Positions 52,256 to 62,136 are shown, numbered from the stretch's first letter. The stretch: 64,000 nucleotides of DNA from Psychrobacter sp. Pi2-1 (GCF_904846645.1 NZ_CAJHBO010000002.1:1-64000), one strand, 5' to 3'. Notes: generated by a model from the sequence alone, not told the origin. Numbers and translations are program-made.

Positions 52256-53011
52256 TTAGGGTAGCATCAGCTCTGCACTGATAGGCAGGTGATCTGATAG
52301 CGAGGACCAAGGTTTTCCAGTGTGTACCCAAGCATCCTTTACAAGCAAATTACGCACATAGATACGATCTAAGCTAAGTACTGGCAGTTTTGCGGGAAAG
52401 GTTGGCAACAGCTTGCCATGACAATGTTTGAACGCTTCTATCATACCGAGATCTGATGCCAGTTTGTCACAAGACATCTTTTTCCAGTCATTAAAATCGC
52501 CTGCCAAGATGAGCGGTTGATCCGGTGCAATCTCATTTCGCACATAGTCACTAATCGCTTGATACTGCTTGATACGATCACGCTCAAATAAGTTTAAATG
52601 TGCACACAATACGACAACTGGCATCTCCCAACCGATAGGTTGTACCTCACAGTGCAAGACACCGCGCTGCTCAAGCTTATTAACCGTAATATTTACATTG
52701 TGTTTGGGATCTAGCGGGAAACGGCTTAATACGGCATTGCCATGGTGGCCGTTTTCGTATTCGGAGTTTTTACCGTAACTGTTTTGTAGATCTAAAAATT
52801 CGCCGAACCATTCATGCTGCGATTGATCTGGGTACTCGTTGTATTGCATATTGCGTTTAAGGTTTTGGCCTTGTACTTCTTGCAAACACAAGACGTCTGA
52901 ACCCACAGACTCTAGCGCCTGAGCAATACCTTGCATCTTCACTTGGCGATTCAGCGGTGACATGCCTTTGTGGATATTGTAGCTGGTTAAAACAAAAGAG
53001 GTGGTAGTCAT
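52256..53011 (-). CDS. Endonuclease/exonuclease/phosphatase-family protein
   Basis: A 251-residue EEP-fold protein. It contains TSYNIHKGMSP, LCLQEVQG with the metal-binding Glu, the Asp/Asn of AGDFNDW, and SDHLPISAEL with the catalytic Asp-His pair near the C-terminus. It may be a nuclease or a phosphodiesterase; the exact substrate is not clear. It stands alone. Confidence 0.88.
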   Translation of the reverse strand: MTTTSFVLTSYNIHKGMSPLNRQVKMQGIAQALESVGSDVLCLQEVQGQNLKRNMQYNEYPDQSQHEWFGEFLDLQNSYGKNSEYENGHHGNAVLSRFPLDPKHNVNITVNKLEQRGVLHCEVQPIGWEMPVVVLCAHLNLFERDRIKQYQAISDYVRNEIAPDQPLILAGDFNDWKKMSCDKLASDLGMIEAFKHCHGKLLPTFPAKLPVLSLDRIYVRNLLVKDAWVHTGKPWSSLSDHLPISAELMLP

Positions 53012-53100
53012 AGTTTGGTTAGTTGTACGCTCATTATTTATGGAGTAAAGATCAATAGCTCAGCTACGATAGCATCCATAGTGATGGTAATGACAGACAT

Positions 53101-53134
53101 AAAAAGAGCACTGGCTCGTATTGAACCAATGCTC
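53101..53134 (-). terminator. Terminator after the baeRF gene
   Basis: On the minus strand GAGCATTGG pairs with CCAGTGCTC (one G-U) over an 11-nt loop, followed by TTTTT. It is downstream of the gene ending at 53220. Confidence 0.8.
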
Positions 53135-53158
53135 TCATATTACACCTATGTATTATCA

Positions 53159-53188
53159 ATGGCTAATTCATAAATGGCTGATTCATAA
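53159..53188. repeat. Two tandem 15-bp repeats after the baeRF gene
   Basis: ATGGCTAATTCATAA and ATGGCTGATTCATAA follow head to tail, differing at one base, with a third ATG after them. They lie 30 bp downstream of the baeRF gene. This probably reflects slippage. Confidence 0.55.
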
Positions 53189-53219
53189 ATGAACATCGCG
53201 CATAGGTGTCATCGTCAGA

Positions 53220-54332
53220 TTAGTAGCGAGTTACTAGCGCTATTGGTTGATCTTCACCCATAATATCTTGTGGCATAAATACAGCTTCGCCGCCATTATG
53301 AATGACGTGTTCGATGATTTCACCGATTGCATCATCTGTGATGCCTTCCGTAGTAGCATCATTGGCAGGGCTTAACGTTTGTGCCTTTTCATCAATCTTA
53401 GCAGATTGTATATAGCCACGGCGTACATAAAGTGTCTCGCCAGCCCCTTGGAAAGCACTTCGATATACTTCCTGCAGATCAGTCTGCAACATATTCGCAC
53501 CGCGAGCTTTATCGATTTCACCCAATGCAGCTTTGTGCAGTGAAGTGCGATACTCTTCTACGGCTTCTTGTACACTATCTACGATATGCTGAGCGCTACC
53601 ATCTTCTAGATTGGTCGCATTCGATACTGTAGCAATGATATTATCTGGACGATCACAGACTTCTTTGTAGTAGCCAATATTTTTTGCATCACCAACTATA
53701 ACAAGAGGCATTTTATGCTCACCCCATAGTTCTTGGACACTTTTATCAACTTGGTTAAAGAATTCTTTTAAGTGGCTGCTTTCATTATTTGATGAACGAT
53801 CTGAGCCACCGTCACCTGTTGTATATAGTCCGTTGTTTTCGACAGGGAACTGAATATTCTCCATGTTGTTTTGTGCATCATCATCTTTATCGAACTCCCT
53901 CACAACGCGGTCATTAGAGGCTTCAATTAAACGCGCATTGTCACGAGTTAAGACAACTGTATAGTAATGTACCGCACTTGCCATATCACGAACCAAGTCA
54001 CGCGTAGCAAACCTATCTGAAATCACGACGCGTTCTGTTGTATCAATTGGCATACGAATAACTTGCACATCATCTGTACTAGCAAATATAGCTAACGTAT
54101 CAAGGTTATAGTTGTGATTGAGCTCACTGATTTTATTTTGAATGTTATCTAGAATGGTAGTCGCTGTGCGTTTATCGTATTCTTTCGTCAAACGATCTTC
54201 GGCAACCTTCAATTGATTTTTTAGCGCGATAGGATCTTGCTCATTAGCTGGATGTTCACGATGCGTTTTAACAAAGATACTTACGGCAGGGTTAGCTTTA
54301 GTTTCACGTAAACTTTTAAGAGTCGCTTTCAT
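53220..54332 (-). CDS. baeRF-family protein (bacterial archaeo-eukaryotic release-factor-like)
   Basis: A 370-residue soluble protein. Features are typical of the bacterial eRF1/Pelota-like (baeRF) group: the N-terminal VSIFVKTHREHPANEQDPI, a mid-section LDTLAIFASTDDVQVIRMP and YYTVVLTRDNARLIEAS, and an acidic C-terminal domain resembling eRF1 domain 3 with GGEAVFMPQDIM. The function is unknown; a link to ribosome rescue or stress has been proposed for the family. AAGGAG precedes the start. Confidence 0.72.
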   Translation of the reverse strand: MKATLKSLRETKANPAVSIFVKTHREHPANEQDPIALKNQLKVAEDRLTKEYDKRTATTILDNIQNKISELNHNYNLDTLAIFASTDDVQVIRMPIDTTERVVISDRFATRDLVRDMASAVHYYTVVLTRDNARLIEASNDRVVREFDKDDDAQNNMENIQFPVENNGLYTTGDGGSDRSSNNESSHLKEFFNQVDKSVQELWGEHKMPLVIVGDAKNIGYYKEVCDRPDNIIATVSNATNLEDGSAQHIVDSVQEAVEEYRTSLHKAALGEIDKARGANMLQTDLQEVYRSAFQGAGETLYVRRGYIQSAKIDEKAQTLSPANDATTEGITDDAIGEIIEHVIHNGGEAVFMPQDIMGEDQPIALVTRY

Positions 54333-54700
54333 ATATTGCTCCTTGTTTTATTATCGTTCATTTTTAACTTTATGTATTTCTTCACTCATGTACTTTTATA
54401 AGTGTAGAAATTTCTATCCGTGTTTTTCTTGCATCCTGTCGATGCATAATATTTAAATTCCATTATCTTCATGCTAACAGCTATACCCCACTCCCTGTAG
54501 GGTTAATTTGCAAGCAAATGATAGCGCTTTGTAAGTAGAGCACTCTATATTGTTAAAGAACTGCCTTAACGAACATAGCTACATATTCAGATAATTATCT
54601 TAAGAAGTTGAATCTAAATACCGGAATCTCGACATCTACTTTCAGATTGCTAGCACTGTCCTAATTAGTTGAATCGTATAAAAGTGCTTAGGTTGTATTT
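54333..54700. other. Intergenic region before prlC
   Basis: About 370 bases between divergent genes, with no supported ORF. It should hold the promoter for the baeRF gene; no specific site was assigned. Confidence 0.4.
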
Positions 54701-54729
54701 TTACCAAACGAACCCATCTTTTATATAAT
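54701..54729 (+). promoter_or_regulatory. Candidate sigma-70 promoter of prlC
   Basis: TATAAT at 54724-54729 is a perfect -10 box, and TTACCA at 54701-54706 is a weak -35 box with a spacing of 17. The start codon lies about 94 bp downstream. Confidence 0.4.
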
Positions 54730-54822
54730 CTATATATAAAATAAGAACACACTGTATATTTCAATAGTAGCCAGACTTTTCTCATTTTGATTAATAATAA
54801 TTCATTGATATCGGATACCTAT

Positions 54823-57033
54823 ATGACACCTTCTCCTTTAGATTTACGCCTTGTCGATTTTGCCGACACTGCGCCACATACGTTACAAAACCAAGTAATT
54901 GATGCCATTGATGCTGCCAATGCTTTTTTGGATACCTTAACCGTGATAGAAAGCGATAGTGCTGAAAAAACAAGTGCTGAAAAAATAAGCGCTGAACAAG
55001 CTTTAGCAGATGTGATGAGCTTTGACCATATCAATTTGGCATTAGATCGTAGCTGGGGTATTTTGTCGCATCTCAATAGCGTGATGAGCAACGATGAGAT
55101 TCGCCATGTTCACCATGAACTGCTACCAAAACTATCTGCTTACGGTACGCGAGTGGGACAACATCAGCCTTTGTTTAATCGCTATCAAACTATCGTCAAT
55201 GACACAGATTTCTTTGCTACGTTAGAGCCTGCTCGTGCACGTGCAATCGAACTGGCATTACGTAGTTTTGAGTTATCAGGCGTTGCATTACCTCAAGCTG
55301 AGCAAGAAAAATTTGCTGCTATCCAAAGCGAGTTATCTACCCTGTCTGCAACCTTTTCGGACAATATCTTGGATGCGACGCAAGCATTTGCCCTGCCTTT
55401 AGAAGACTCTCAGTTAAAGGGGTTAACAGAGAGTGGTTTGGCACTATTGGCAGATGCAGGCGAGCAATACAAAGCACGTGAGCTTGCTAGCGGTGCACTT
55501 AGCCAAGCTGATGTAGATGCACTTCCTACTCCTTACTATGTGGCCAGTTTAAATATCCCTGTATATCTAGCGATTATGACTCATGCGGACGATCGTAGCC
55601 TACGTGAGACGCTGTATCGTGCTTATGTTACGCGTGCTTCTGAGTTTGATACGCATACCAATGCAAAAGGCAACTCATTAAATAACGCTGACAATATGAG
55701 TCAAATCCTCTCATTACGTGAACAAAAAGCTAAGCTATTTGGTTTTGCAAATTATGCCGAAGTATCGCTATCGACCAAGATGGCAGACAGTGTCTTAGAA
55801 GTTGAAACATTCTTACGTGACTTAGCAACGCAAGCAACCCCTGCTGCCAAAGCAGATTTGGCACAGCTACAGAAATACGCTAGCGATTATGGCATTGCCG
55901 AGTTGCAACCGTGGGATAGCGCCTATATCGCTGAAAAAGTAAAACAAAGTGAGTTCAGCTTATCGCAAGAGGAAATTCGTCCATATTTCCCATTACCTAA
56001 AGTGATTAATGGCTTGTTTACTATCGTTGAGCGTCTATACGGTATCAAAGTACAAGAGCAAGGTCATAAAGATGCAGAAAGTGACTCAGTCTCTCGCTGG
56101 CACGATGACGTAAGCTTTTATCAATTATTCGATGCTGATGATCGCTTGCTCGGTGGCTTCTACTTTGACTTATTTGCACGTAGCGGTAAGCGTGGCGGTG
56201 CATGGATGAGTGGTTTTCAATCTCGCTATAGCTACGAAGAACAGAACCATCAGCAGCTGCCTGTTTGCTTCATGGTTGGTAACTTCACGCCAGCACTTGA
56301 CGGCAAGCCTAGTTTATTGACCCATGATGAAGTATTAACCTTATTCCACGAGTTTGGTCATGGCTTACATCATTTATTGACTCAAGTCACGGTCGGCGAT
56401 GTCGCTGGTGTCAATGGCGTTGAATGGGATGCAGTCGAGCTTCCTAGTCAGTTTATGGAAAACTGGGCTTGGGACGCTGAAGGTATCGCCCTTATCAGCA
56501 GCCACGTTGAGACTGGTGAGCCATTGCCTAAAGACAAACTTGATGCACTATTAGCAGTGAAGAATTTCCAAAGCGGCATGCAAACGCTGCGTCAGATTGA
56601 ATTTGCTCTATTTGACCTACTAATTCATGCTCATACGCCAGCATTGAGTTACGAGGGCATTTTAGAGACGCTCAATACTGTCCGTAATGATATCTCCGTT
56701 ATGCAAACACCTGACTATAACCGTTTTGCTAATGGTTTTAGTCATATCTTCGCGGGTGGTTATGCTGCAGGCTATTACTCATATAAATGGGCGGAACTGC
56801 TATCAGCGGATGCGTTTAGTAAGTTTGAAGAAGACGGTATTTTCAACCCAGCGACAGGCAAAGCGTTCCGTGAGTCCATCTTATCTGTTGGCGGCAGCTT
56901 CCCGGCCAAGACCAACTTTGAAAACTTCCGCGGTCGTAGCGCCAGTATTGATGCCTTGTTACGTCATAATGGTTTCACTGATGCTAAAAATATCGATGCC
57001 GCAAATACTCAAACGACGCGCGAGGTCATTTAA
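54823..57033 (+). CDS. prlC: Oligopeptidase A, M3 family metallopeptidase
   Basis: A 736-residue cytosolic zinc peptidase that degrades small peptides. The zinc motif is LFHEFGHGLHHLL, where HEFGH is HExxH, and the third ligand Glu lies downstream in ELPSQFMENWAW. GGYAAGYYSYKWAE is the substrate-binding loop. The start at ATG 54823 (MTPSPLDLRLVD) is preferred over an upstream TTG at 54787. A short run of AEKxSAEK near the N-terminus looks like local repeat expansion. The stop codon abuts the next ATG (TAAATG). Confidence 0.94.
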   Translation: MTPSPLDLRLVDFADTAPHTLQNQVIDAIDAANAFLDTLTVIESDSAEKTSAEKISAEQALADVMSFDHINLALDRSWGILSHLNSVMSNDEIRHVHHELLPKLSAYGTRVGQHQPLFNRYQTIVNDTDFFATLEPARARAIELALRSFELSGVALPQAEQEKFAAIQSELSTLSATFSDNILDATQAFALPLEDSQLKGLTESGLALLADAGEQYKARELASGALSQADVDALPTPYYVASLNIPVYLAIMTHADDRSLRETLYRAYVTRASEFDTHTNAKGNSLNNADNMSQILSLREQKAKLFGFANYAEVSLSTKMADSVLEVETFLRDLATQATPAAKADLAQLQKYASDYGIAELQPWDSAYIAEKVKQSEFSLSQEEIRPYFPLPKVINGLFTIVERLYGIKVQEQGHKDAESDSVSRWHDDVSFYQLFDADDRLLGGFYFDLFARSGKRGGAWMSGFQSRYSYEEQNHQQLPVCFMVGNFTPALDGKPSLLTHDEVLTLFHEFGHGLHHLLTQVTVGDVAGVNGVEWDAVELPSQFMENWAWDAEGIALISSHVETGEPLPKDKLDALLAVKNFQSGMQTLRQIEFALFDLLIHAHTPALSYEGILETLNTVRNDISVMQTPDYNRFANGFSHIFAGGYAAGYYSYKWAELLSADAFSKFEEDGIFNPATGKAFRESILSVGGSFPAKTNFENFRGRSASIDALLRHNGFTDAKNIDAANTQTTREVI

Positions 57034-57291
57034 ATGCGTTATCAGTCATCTAGTCCTAAGCGCCGATTTTTAGCAGGCGTGCGTTGTCCGAAATGTCAGG
57101 AGATGGACACTGTGGTGCAAGTCAATATCGTGACTCCTGCCCCAGATGAGTATATTGAATGTACGCAGTGCGGACACACAGAGCACCGACCCGACTCTGA
57201 GGCCATTAGTGCTAAGAACCATTTAGAAGATCAAATGGCTCGTGATGCGATGGCGACTGGCACCAGCGGCACTGTAAAATTTAAGCCTTAG
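57034..57291 (+). CDS. YheV-like zinc ribbon protein
   Basis: An 85-residue protein with two CxxC pairs (CPKC and CTQC) forming a zinc ribbon. RRFLAGVRCPKCQEMD is a YheV-family start. Its function is unknown. Its ATG is directly after the prlC stop, so translation is probably coupled. prlC and yheV-like genes are neighbours in related species, in my recollection. Confidence 0.85.
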   Translation: MRYQSSSPKRRFLAGVRCPKCQEMDTVVQVNIVTPAPDEYIECTQCGHTEHRPDSEAISAKNHLEDQMARDAMATGTSGTVKFKP

Positions 57292-57348
57292 TTATTTAGT
57301 TTTCATATCTAAAAACAGATTAAATCCTTTATTATTTAATGGTCTATT

Positions 57349-57377
57349 AAGCCTATCTATCAATAGATAGGCTTTTT
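57349..57377 (+). terminator. Terminator after the zinc ribbon gene
   Basis: AAGCCTATCT pairs with AGATAGGCTT over 6 nt, followed by TTT. It ends the prlC-yheV transcript. Confidence 0.85.
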
Positions 57378-57433
57378 ATTTTGAGTTTGCTATAGTATGG
57401 CTACTTATATTCTTGACATGAATCGATCACAAT

Positions 57434-57982
57434 ATGAAACCAGACAACATCCGGCCTTCATCAACCCACACTTCTAAGAAAAAGCAGACTAAATCACGTC
57501 AGAAAATTTTGGCAATACTTATCTCAGTATTGCTACTTATCGTCATTGTCTACCTTATCGTAGGAAGGTCTGGCACTCAGTCCACACTCCCTGTAGATGA
57601 CGCCACTTCGGCACCAGTAACTGAGCAAACGCCGACAGAGTCAACAACAGACAATATATCTGAGACAACAGATGACTCTGTGATTAAAGATGGTGTACTC
57701 ACTGACAAGAACTCTGAAGAAGCAAATAATAATAGTACTGCGATACCAAATCCTACTGCTATATTAGATGCGCCTCTACCAGAAAATGACAGCTTGGCTA
57801 AAGAAGAAATTGATCGTTTAGAAGATGAGCGTCAGCGACTGGCCGAACAAGAGAAGTTAGCCGCTGAACAAGTGACTATGAATAAGCAATTGACTGATAT
57901 GAAGGCCGAACAAATTGCGCTACTTGAACAACAAATTGCTCAGTTAGAAGCAAACGACTCTAATAAAGCGACGGTTCAATAA
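57434..57982 (+). CDS. Membrane-anchored coiled-coil protein, unknown function
   Basis: A 182-residue protein. A Lys/Ser-rich cytoplasmic start precedes one membrane helix (residues of about 25-43, ILAILISVLLLIVIVYLIV). A Thr/Asp/Glu-rich linker follows (about 47-110), then a coiled coil at the C-terminus (DRLEDERQRLAEQEKLAAEQ and beyond). The topology suggests an inner-membrane anchor with an extracytoplasmic tail. No named family recognised. It lies 35 bp before the macrodomain gene. Confidence 0.7.
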   Translation: MKPDNIRPSSTHTSKKKQTKSRQKILAILISVLLLIVIVYLIVGRSGTQSTLPVDDATSAPVTEQTPTESTTDNISETTDDSVIKDGVLTDKNSEEANNNSTAIPNPTAILDAPLPENDSLAKEEIDRLEDERQRLAEQEKLAAEQVTMNKQLTDMKAEQIALLEQQIAQLEANDSNKATVQ

Positions 57983-58016
57983 CCGTATACTTGATTTGGT
58001 TATAGAGAGGCTTACG

Positions 58017-58580
58017 ATGGCGATTTTGCAACTCACACATGCCTCTATTTTAAATAGCAATGCACAGTTGCTTGTTTTACCTGTCAACAATGCTGGTGTC
58101 GTTTTAGATCCTGTACTTACACGAGCAAAAACTCTATTTCCTGATAATTATAGTCGCTATCATCGTGCGTGCCGCGATGGTAGTCTGAATGTTGGTAGCT
58201 GCTTAATTAATAAGCGTACACGTGAGCAAGTCGGACTTGGTATCAGTAGTAACGGGAATCAGCCAAACTATATTGCCAATCTCGTGATATCAAACCATCC
58301 TTATCATCCAACGCGCACACGCTGGCTGACTGCTGCTTTGATTGATTTGCAACAGCAAATAATGCCGCTCATACGTTACCAAGGCATACGCAGAGTTGCA
58401 CTATTGGCACGTCCACTCATTTTTGATAACCCACATAATACTGCAGCTCACCAAAGTACTGAAGCAAATTCTCTGCCTTTAGATTGGCAGACTGATACGT
58501 TGCCATTACTGACCACCTATTTACAAGACTTACCAAAGCTACGTATCGATATACATCTGCCTAAAAGCATTGAGTTATAA
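58017..58580 (+). CDS. DarG-like macrodomain protein with degenerate catalytic loops
   Basis: A 187-residue protein whose order of segments matches the DarG-type ADP-ribosylglycohydrolase macrodomain. LVLPVNNAGVV is like the VNxxGV start of the ADP-ribose pocket, and FPDNYSRYHRACRDGSLNVG matches the FP-Y-C-G run. A stretch around TRTRWLTAALIDLQQQI and the ending LDWQTDTLPLLTTYLQDLP also match. The glycine-rich loop GKGIA and the catalytic Lys of DarG are not present. A toxin partner (DarT) is not seen nearby. The call is from pattern recognition only. Start at 58017, GAGAGG upstream. Confidence 0.62.
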   Translation: MAILQLTHASILNSNAQLLVLPVNNAGVVLDPVLTRAKTLFPDNYSRYHRACRDGSLNVGSCLINKRTREQVGLGISSNGNQPNYIANLVISNHPYHPTRTRWLTAALIDLQQQIMPLIRYQGIRRVALLARPLIFDNPHNTAAHQSTEANSLPLDWQTDTLPLLTTYLQDLPKLRIDIHLPKSIEL

Positions 58581-58621
58581 ATGGCCTTTTAGCTAGCCAG
58601 TCGTCGTCCTTTTGGACACAT

Positions 58622-58670
58622 AAAAAAACCGCCTTGAATACTCTTACTGAGCATCTCAAGGCGGTTTCTT
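58622..58670 (-). terminator. pnp terminator (bidirectional)
   Basis: AAACCGCCTTGA pairs perfectly with TCAAGGCGGTTT over an 18-nt loop; on the minus strand the stem is followed by TTTT. It ends pnp and may also end the macrodomain gene on the plus strand. Confidence 0.88.
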
Positions 58671-58699
58671 ATTACTTAAACCACATCAGATATTGAGTA

Positions 58700-60802
58700 T
58701 TAGTTCTGCTCAACACCTTTCATAGTTAGTTTGATACGACCACGGTTGTCAACGTCTTGTACAAGTACTTTAACGATTTGGCCTTCTTTTAGATAGTCTG
58801 ACACATTCTCTACGCGCTCTTCTGCGATTTGTGAAATATGTACTAGACCATCAGTGTTTGGCAAGACATTTACAAATGCACCGAAGTCGACGATACGAGC
58901 AACGGTACCTTCATAAGTTTTACCAACTTCAACTTCAGCAGTTAGTGCTTCGATTTTACCGATAGCTGCCTTGGTCGCTGCTTTGTTTTCACCAAAGATA
59001 CGGATAGTACCTGCATCATCGATATCGATAACCGCGCCAGTTTCTTCCGTTAGCTGACGGATAGTTGCGCCGCCTTTACCGATAACGTCACGAATCTTGT
59101 CTGGGTTAATTTCGATAACCGCGTAGTTTGGTGCATGAGCATTGATTTCAGTACGGCTCTCAGGCAATACTTGGTTCATTGCTTCTAGGATATGGATACG
59201 ACCAGCATGGGCTTGTTTAAGCGCTTGCTCCATGATGTCAGGGGTAATACCTTCGATTTTGATATCCATCTGAAGTGCAGTGATACCGTTCTTAGAACCG
59301 GCTACTTTAAAGTCCATATCACCTAGATGATCTTCATCACCCAAGATGTCTGACAATACAGCAAAACGATCGCCTTCTTTAACCAGACCCATCGCGATAC
59401 CAGCAACTGGTGCTTTTAATGGTACGCCTGCGTCCATCAATGCCAAGCTTGCACCACAAACAGAAGCCATAGAAGATGAACCGTTAGATTCAGTGATTTC
59501 TGATACCACACGAATCACATACGGGAAACGCTCGCTATCTGGCAGCATCGCTTGTACACCGCGGCGTGCTAGACGACCATGACCGATTTCACGACGTTTT
59601 GGAATACCTTCACGGCCCGTTTCGCCAACTGAGAAATGCGGGAAGTTGTAATGCAGCATGAAATGGTCACGAATCGTGCCACCTAGTGAGTCAATCATGT
59701 TGACGTCACGGCTATTACCAAGTGTGGTAGTAACCAATGCCTGCGTCTCACCACGTGTGAACAATGCTGAACCATGCGTATATGGCAATACACCAACTTG
59801 TACGTCAAGCGCACGAACTGTCTCAGGGTCACGACCATCGATACGCGGCTTACCTGACAAGATGTTGTCACGAACGGTGCGATATTTAAGATCGTTATAG
59901 ATTTCTTTAAGCTCAGATACGGTATCAGCATAAGTTTCTGACTCAGCATCACCAGCAAGTGCATCAATAATTGACTGCTTAATTTCATCAAGCTTCGTGT
60001 AACGTGCTTGCTTATCAGTAATGGTATAAGCGTCAGCAACTTGCTCGCCGAACTGCTCTTTCATGCTGCTGGTAAGGGCTTGGTCACGCTCAGGAGCAGA
60101 GTATTGCTGCTTAGCAGTACCGATTTCTTCAGCCATTGAAGCAATGTTATCAATAACGATTTGTTGTTGCTGATGGCCGTACAATACTGCACCTAACATC
60201 TGGTCTTCTGACAGCTCTGCCGCTTCAGACTCAACCATCAATACCGCAGACTTAGTACCAGCCACAACCAAGTCTAGATCACTGGTTTCAAGCTGCTCAG
60301 ATGTTGGGTTTAGAACGTATTCGCCGTTAATGAAACCAACACGAGCGGCAGCAACAGGACCATTAAATGGCGCATCAGAGATAGCCAATGCTGCTGAGGC
60401 ACCGATTAGTGCAGCGATATCTGCAGACTGAGTTTTATCTGATGATACAACTGTTGCGGTGATTTGGATTTCGTTTACGTAGCCTTCTGGGAATAGCGGA
60501 CGAATCGGACGGTCAATCAAGCGTGAAGTCAACGTTTCAAATTCGCTCGCACGGCCTTCACGTTTGCCGTAAGCACCTGGAATTTTACCTGCTGCATACA
60601 TTTTTTCTTGATAATTAACCGTTAGCGGAAAGAAGTTTTGACCTTCTTTAGCTTCTGATTTTACGACTGCGGCAACTAATACTGTTACGCCGCCCATGTG
60701 TACTAAAATAGAGTTCGCTTGACGGGCAATACGGCCTGTCTCGATAACAACCTGCTGGTTGCCATACTGAAATTCACGCTTAATGGTGTTGAACATTGTC
60801 AT
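58700..60802 (-). CDS. pnp: Polyribonucleotide nucleotidyltransferase (PNPase)
   Basis: A 700-residue 3'-to-5' exoribonuclease that degrades RNA with phosphate. Two RNase PH domains are seen ([19 protein letters not shown] and [13 protein letters not shown]). The core also has [21 protein letters not shown] ([17 protein letters not shown]) and S1 ([19 protein letters not shown]) domains follow at the C-terminus. AGGAAG precedes the ATG at 60802. A hairpin lies in its leader (60833-60859). Confidence 0.97.
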   Translation of the reverse strand: MTMFNTIKREFQYGNQQVVIETGRIARQANSILVHMGGVTVLVAAVVKSEAKEGQNFFPLTVNYQEKMYAAGKIPGAYGKREGRASEFETLTSRLIDRPIRPLFPEGYVNEIQITATVVSSDKTQSADIAALIGASAALAISDAPFNGPVAAARVGFINGEYVLNPTSEQLETSDLDLVVAGTKSAVLMVESEAAELSEDQMLGAVLYGHQQQQIVIDNIASMAEEIGTAKQQYSAPERDQALTSSMKEQFGEQVADAYTITDKQARYTKLDEIKQSIIDALAGDAESETYADTVSELKEIYNDLKYRTVRDNILSGKPRIDGRDPETVRALDVQVGVLPYTHGSALFTRGETQALVTTTLGNSRDVNMIDSLGGTIRDHFMLHYNFPHFSVGETGREGIPKRREIGHGRLARRGVQAMLPDSERFPYVIRVVSEITESNGSSSMASVCGASLALMDAGVPLKAPVAGIAMGLVKEGDRFAVLSDILGDEDHLGDMDFKVAGSKNGITALQMDIKIEGITPDIMEQALKQAHAGRIHILEAMNQVLPESRTEINAHAPNYAVIEINPDKIRDVIGKGGATIRQLTEETGAVIDIDDAGTIRIFGENKAATKAAIGKIEALTAEVEVGKTYEGTVARIVDFGAFVNVLPNTDGLVHISQIAEERVENVSDYLKEGQIVKVLVQDVDNRGRIKLTMKGVEQN

Positions 60803-60832
60803 ATAATCTTCCTAATGTTGACTGACAAAACT

Positions 60833-60859
60833 GATATCAGCGTCAAAAAAGCTGATATC
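60833..60859 (-). other. Hairpin in the pnp leader
   Basis: GATATCAGC and GCTGATATC pair perfectly over a 9-nt loop, about 30 bp upstream of the pnp start. In E. coli the pnp leader is cut by RNase III and read by PNPase itself for self-control, so this is a candidate site of that kind. Confidence 0.5.
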
Positions 60860-61369
60860 TGTCATTAAAATTCTGTGTATATGGCTATCAGTTGACATGC
60901 TTTCTATTAGAAATCATCGCAACCAATGCCAATAACGTTACTTGGTTATCTCATATATTTGTCTGAGTTAGACATCGTACTATTATGTATATTCGGTCGT
61001 GCAATTTTGGCTTTACTATAAATACTATCAAAAAGACATTAAGTCAAAAGACTTCGATGCTAAAAACCCTACAGGCTATTTTCTGAACTTTCAAATATCA
61101 GCTATCTGCGCTGATTACCAAGCCAAATAATGAATATCTTATTAATAATCGCCATATCTGTAGCAGATGCGCTATCAAACTCACAAGGCATTATTTTACA
61201 GTGATTTATAGCCATTGACCAATTAATTGCACAGTAGCGCAATTATCGTCAGAAAATACCGTATTTGAGACTTAGTTAGTACAGTTTATACCAATATTCC
61301 TCTCATCTATTCTATAGAAGGAGTTATAGCTCTTACTATTTGAGCACGGTATCTAAAACGAATAAGCAT
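60860..61369. other. rpsO-pnp intergenic region
   Basis: About 510 bases with no gene between the rpsO terminator and the pnp leader hairpin. It should hold a dedicated pnp promoter. No clear site was assigned. Confidence 0.45.
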
Positions 61370-61405
61370 AAAAAAACGGCGTGAAACTATTCCACACCGT
61401 TTTTA
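61370..61405 (-). terminator. rpsO terminator
   Basis: On the minus strand ACGGTGTG pairs with CACGCCGT (one G-U) over 9 nt, with TTTTTT after. It separates rpsO from pnp. Confidence 0.85.
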
Positions 61406-61491
61406 AAAAAATCTATTTTATCGATAACAACAAACAAGTTCCAAGCGATTTAGCAAAAAATTCAGCATCCACTCGTACTATTGTCGTTAGA

Positions 61492-61758
61492 TTAACGACG
61501 TAGACCTAACTGGCTGATTAGAGTAGTGTAACGACCAAGGTCTTTACCTTTTAAGTAATCAAGCAGTTTACGACGCGTGTTAACCATACGGATAAGACCG
61601 CGACGGCTATGATGGTCAGCTTTGTGTGCTTTAAAGTGGTTCTGCAAATCATTAATACGAGCACTCAACAAAGCTACTTGAACTTCTGGAGAACCAGTGT
61701 CATTTTCGCCACGTTGGTATTGAGCGATGATTTGTTCACGATCGGTATTAGTTAGCAT
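61492..61758 (-). CDS. rpsO: 30S ribosomal protein S15
   Basis: An 88-residue ribosomal protein that binds 16S rRNA and helps assembly of the central domain. Blocks [40 protein letters not shown] and [12 protein letters not shown] are all typical. Start at 61758 ([10 protein letters not shown]) has GGAG 6 bases upstream; the frame is open further to 61854. It is terminated before pnp. Confidence 0.97.
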   Translation of the reverse strand: MLTNTDREQIIAQYQRGENDTGSPEVQVALLSARINDLQNHFKAHKADHHSRRGLIRMVNTRRKLLDYLKGKDLGRYTTLISQLGLRR

Positions 61759-62136
61759 AAATATCTCCGGCAATGCTAAAAACTTTAAATACAGGCTGCA
61801 ATTTGAGTCAGTATTAAAGCAATAGAATAATAAATAAAATAACCTGTACGCCATTCAGGACAACCCTGCATTACTAGAGTTGACCTAGTGTACGACAAGC
61901 TCAGTTAACAACCATTTAGTATGTTTTGAATCGTACATTGTAGTTAGCTATAGCACTACTTAATCAAAGTAATGGGCTAATGACAGTACTTCATTCAAAA
62001 CCTAATTTAAATGTGGGAGTAATTATAACAAAAAACTGCTGAACTAGCAGCAGTTTTTCATAATACTTGTAAAGCGACATTTAATTTCTAATAACTAGTA
62101 TTTAATAGATAACTATCTATTAAGTGCCTACCTAGG
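61759..62136. other. Intergenic region between a small acidic gene and rpsO
   Basis: About 380 bases with no supported gene. It includes the rpsO leader. Near 62030 a CTGCTGAACTAGCAGCAG-like inverted repeat occurs (AACTGCTGAACTAGCAGCAGTTTTT), which could be the terminator of the upstream small genes. Confidence 0.45.
62034..62059. terminator. Possible terminator downstream of the small acidic genes
   Basis: AAAAACTGCTG and CAGCAGTTTTT form a perfect 11-bp stem with a 4-nt loop (AACTAG region), with A and T runs as part of the stem. It can work on the minus strand, where the genes lie. Confidence 0.75.

Noticed and set aside
58017..58580. Complete DarTG toxin-antitoxin system
   Set aside because: Only a DarG-like domain is seen. 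Neither neighbour resembles a DarT ADP-ribosyltransferase, and the catalytic loops of the macrodomain are altered.
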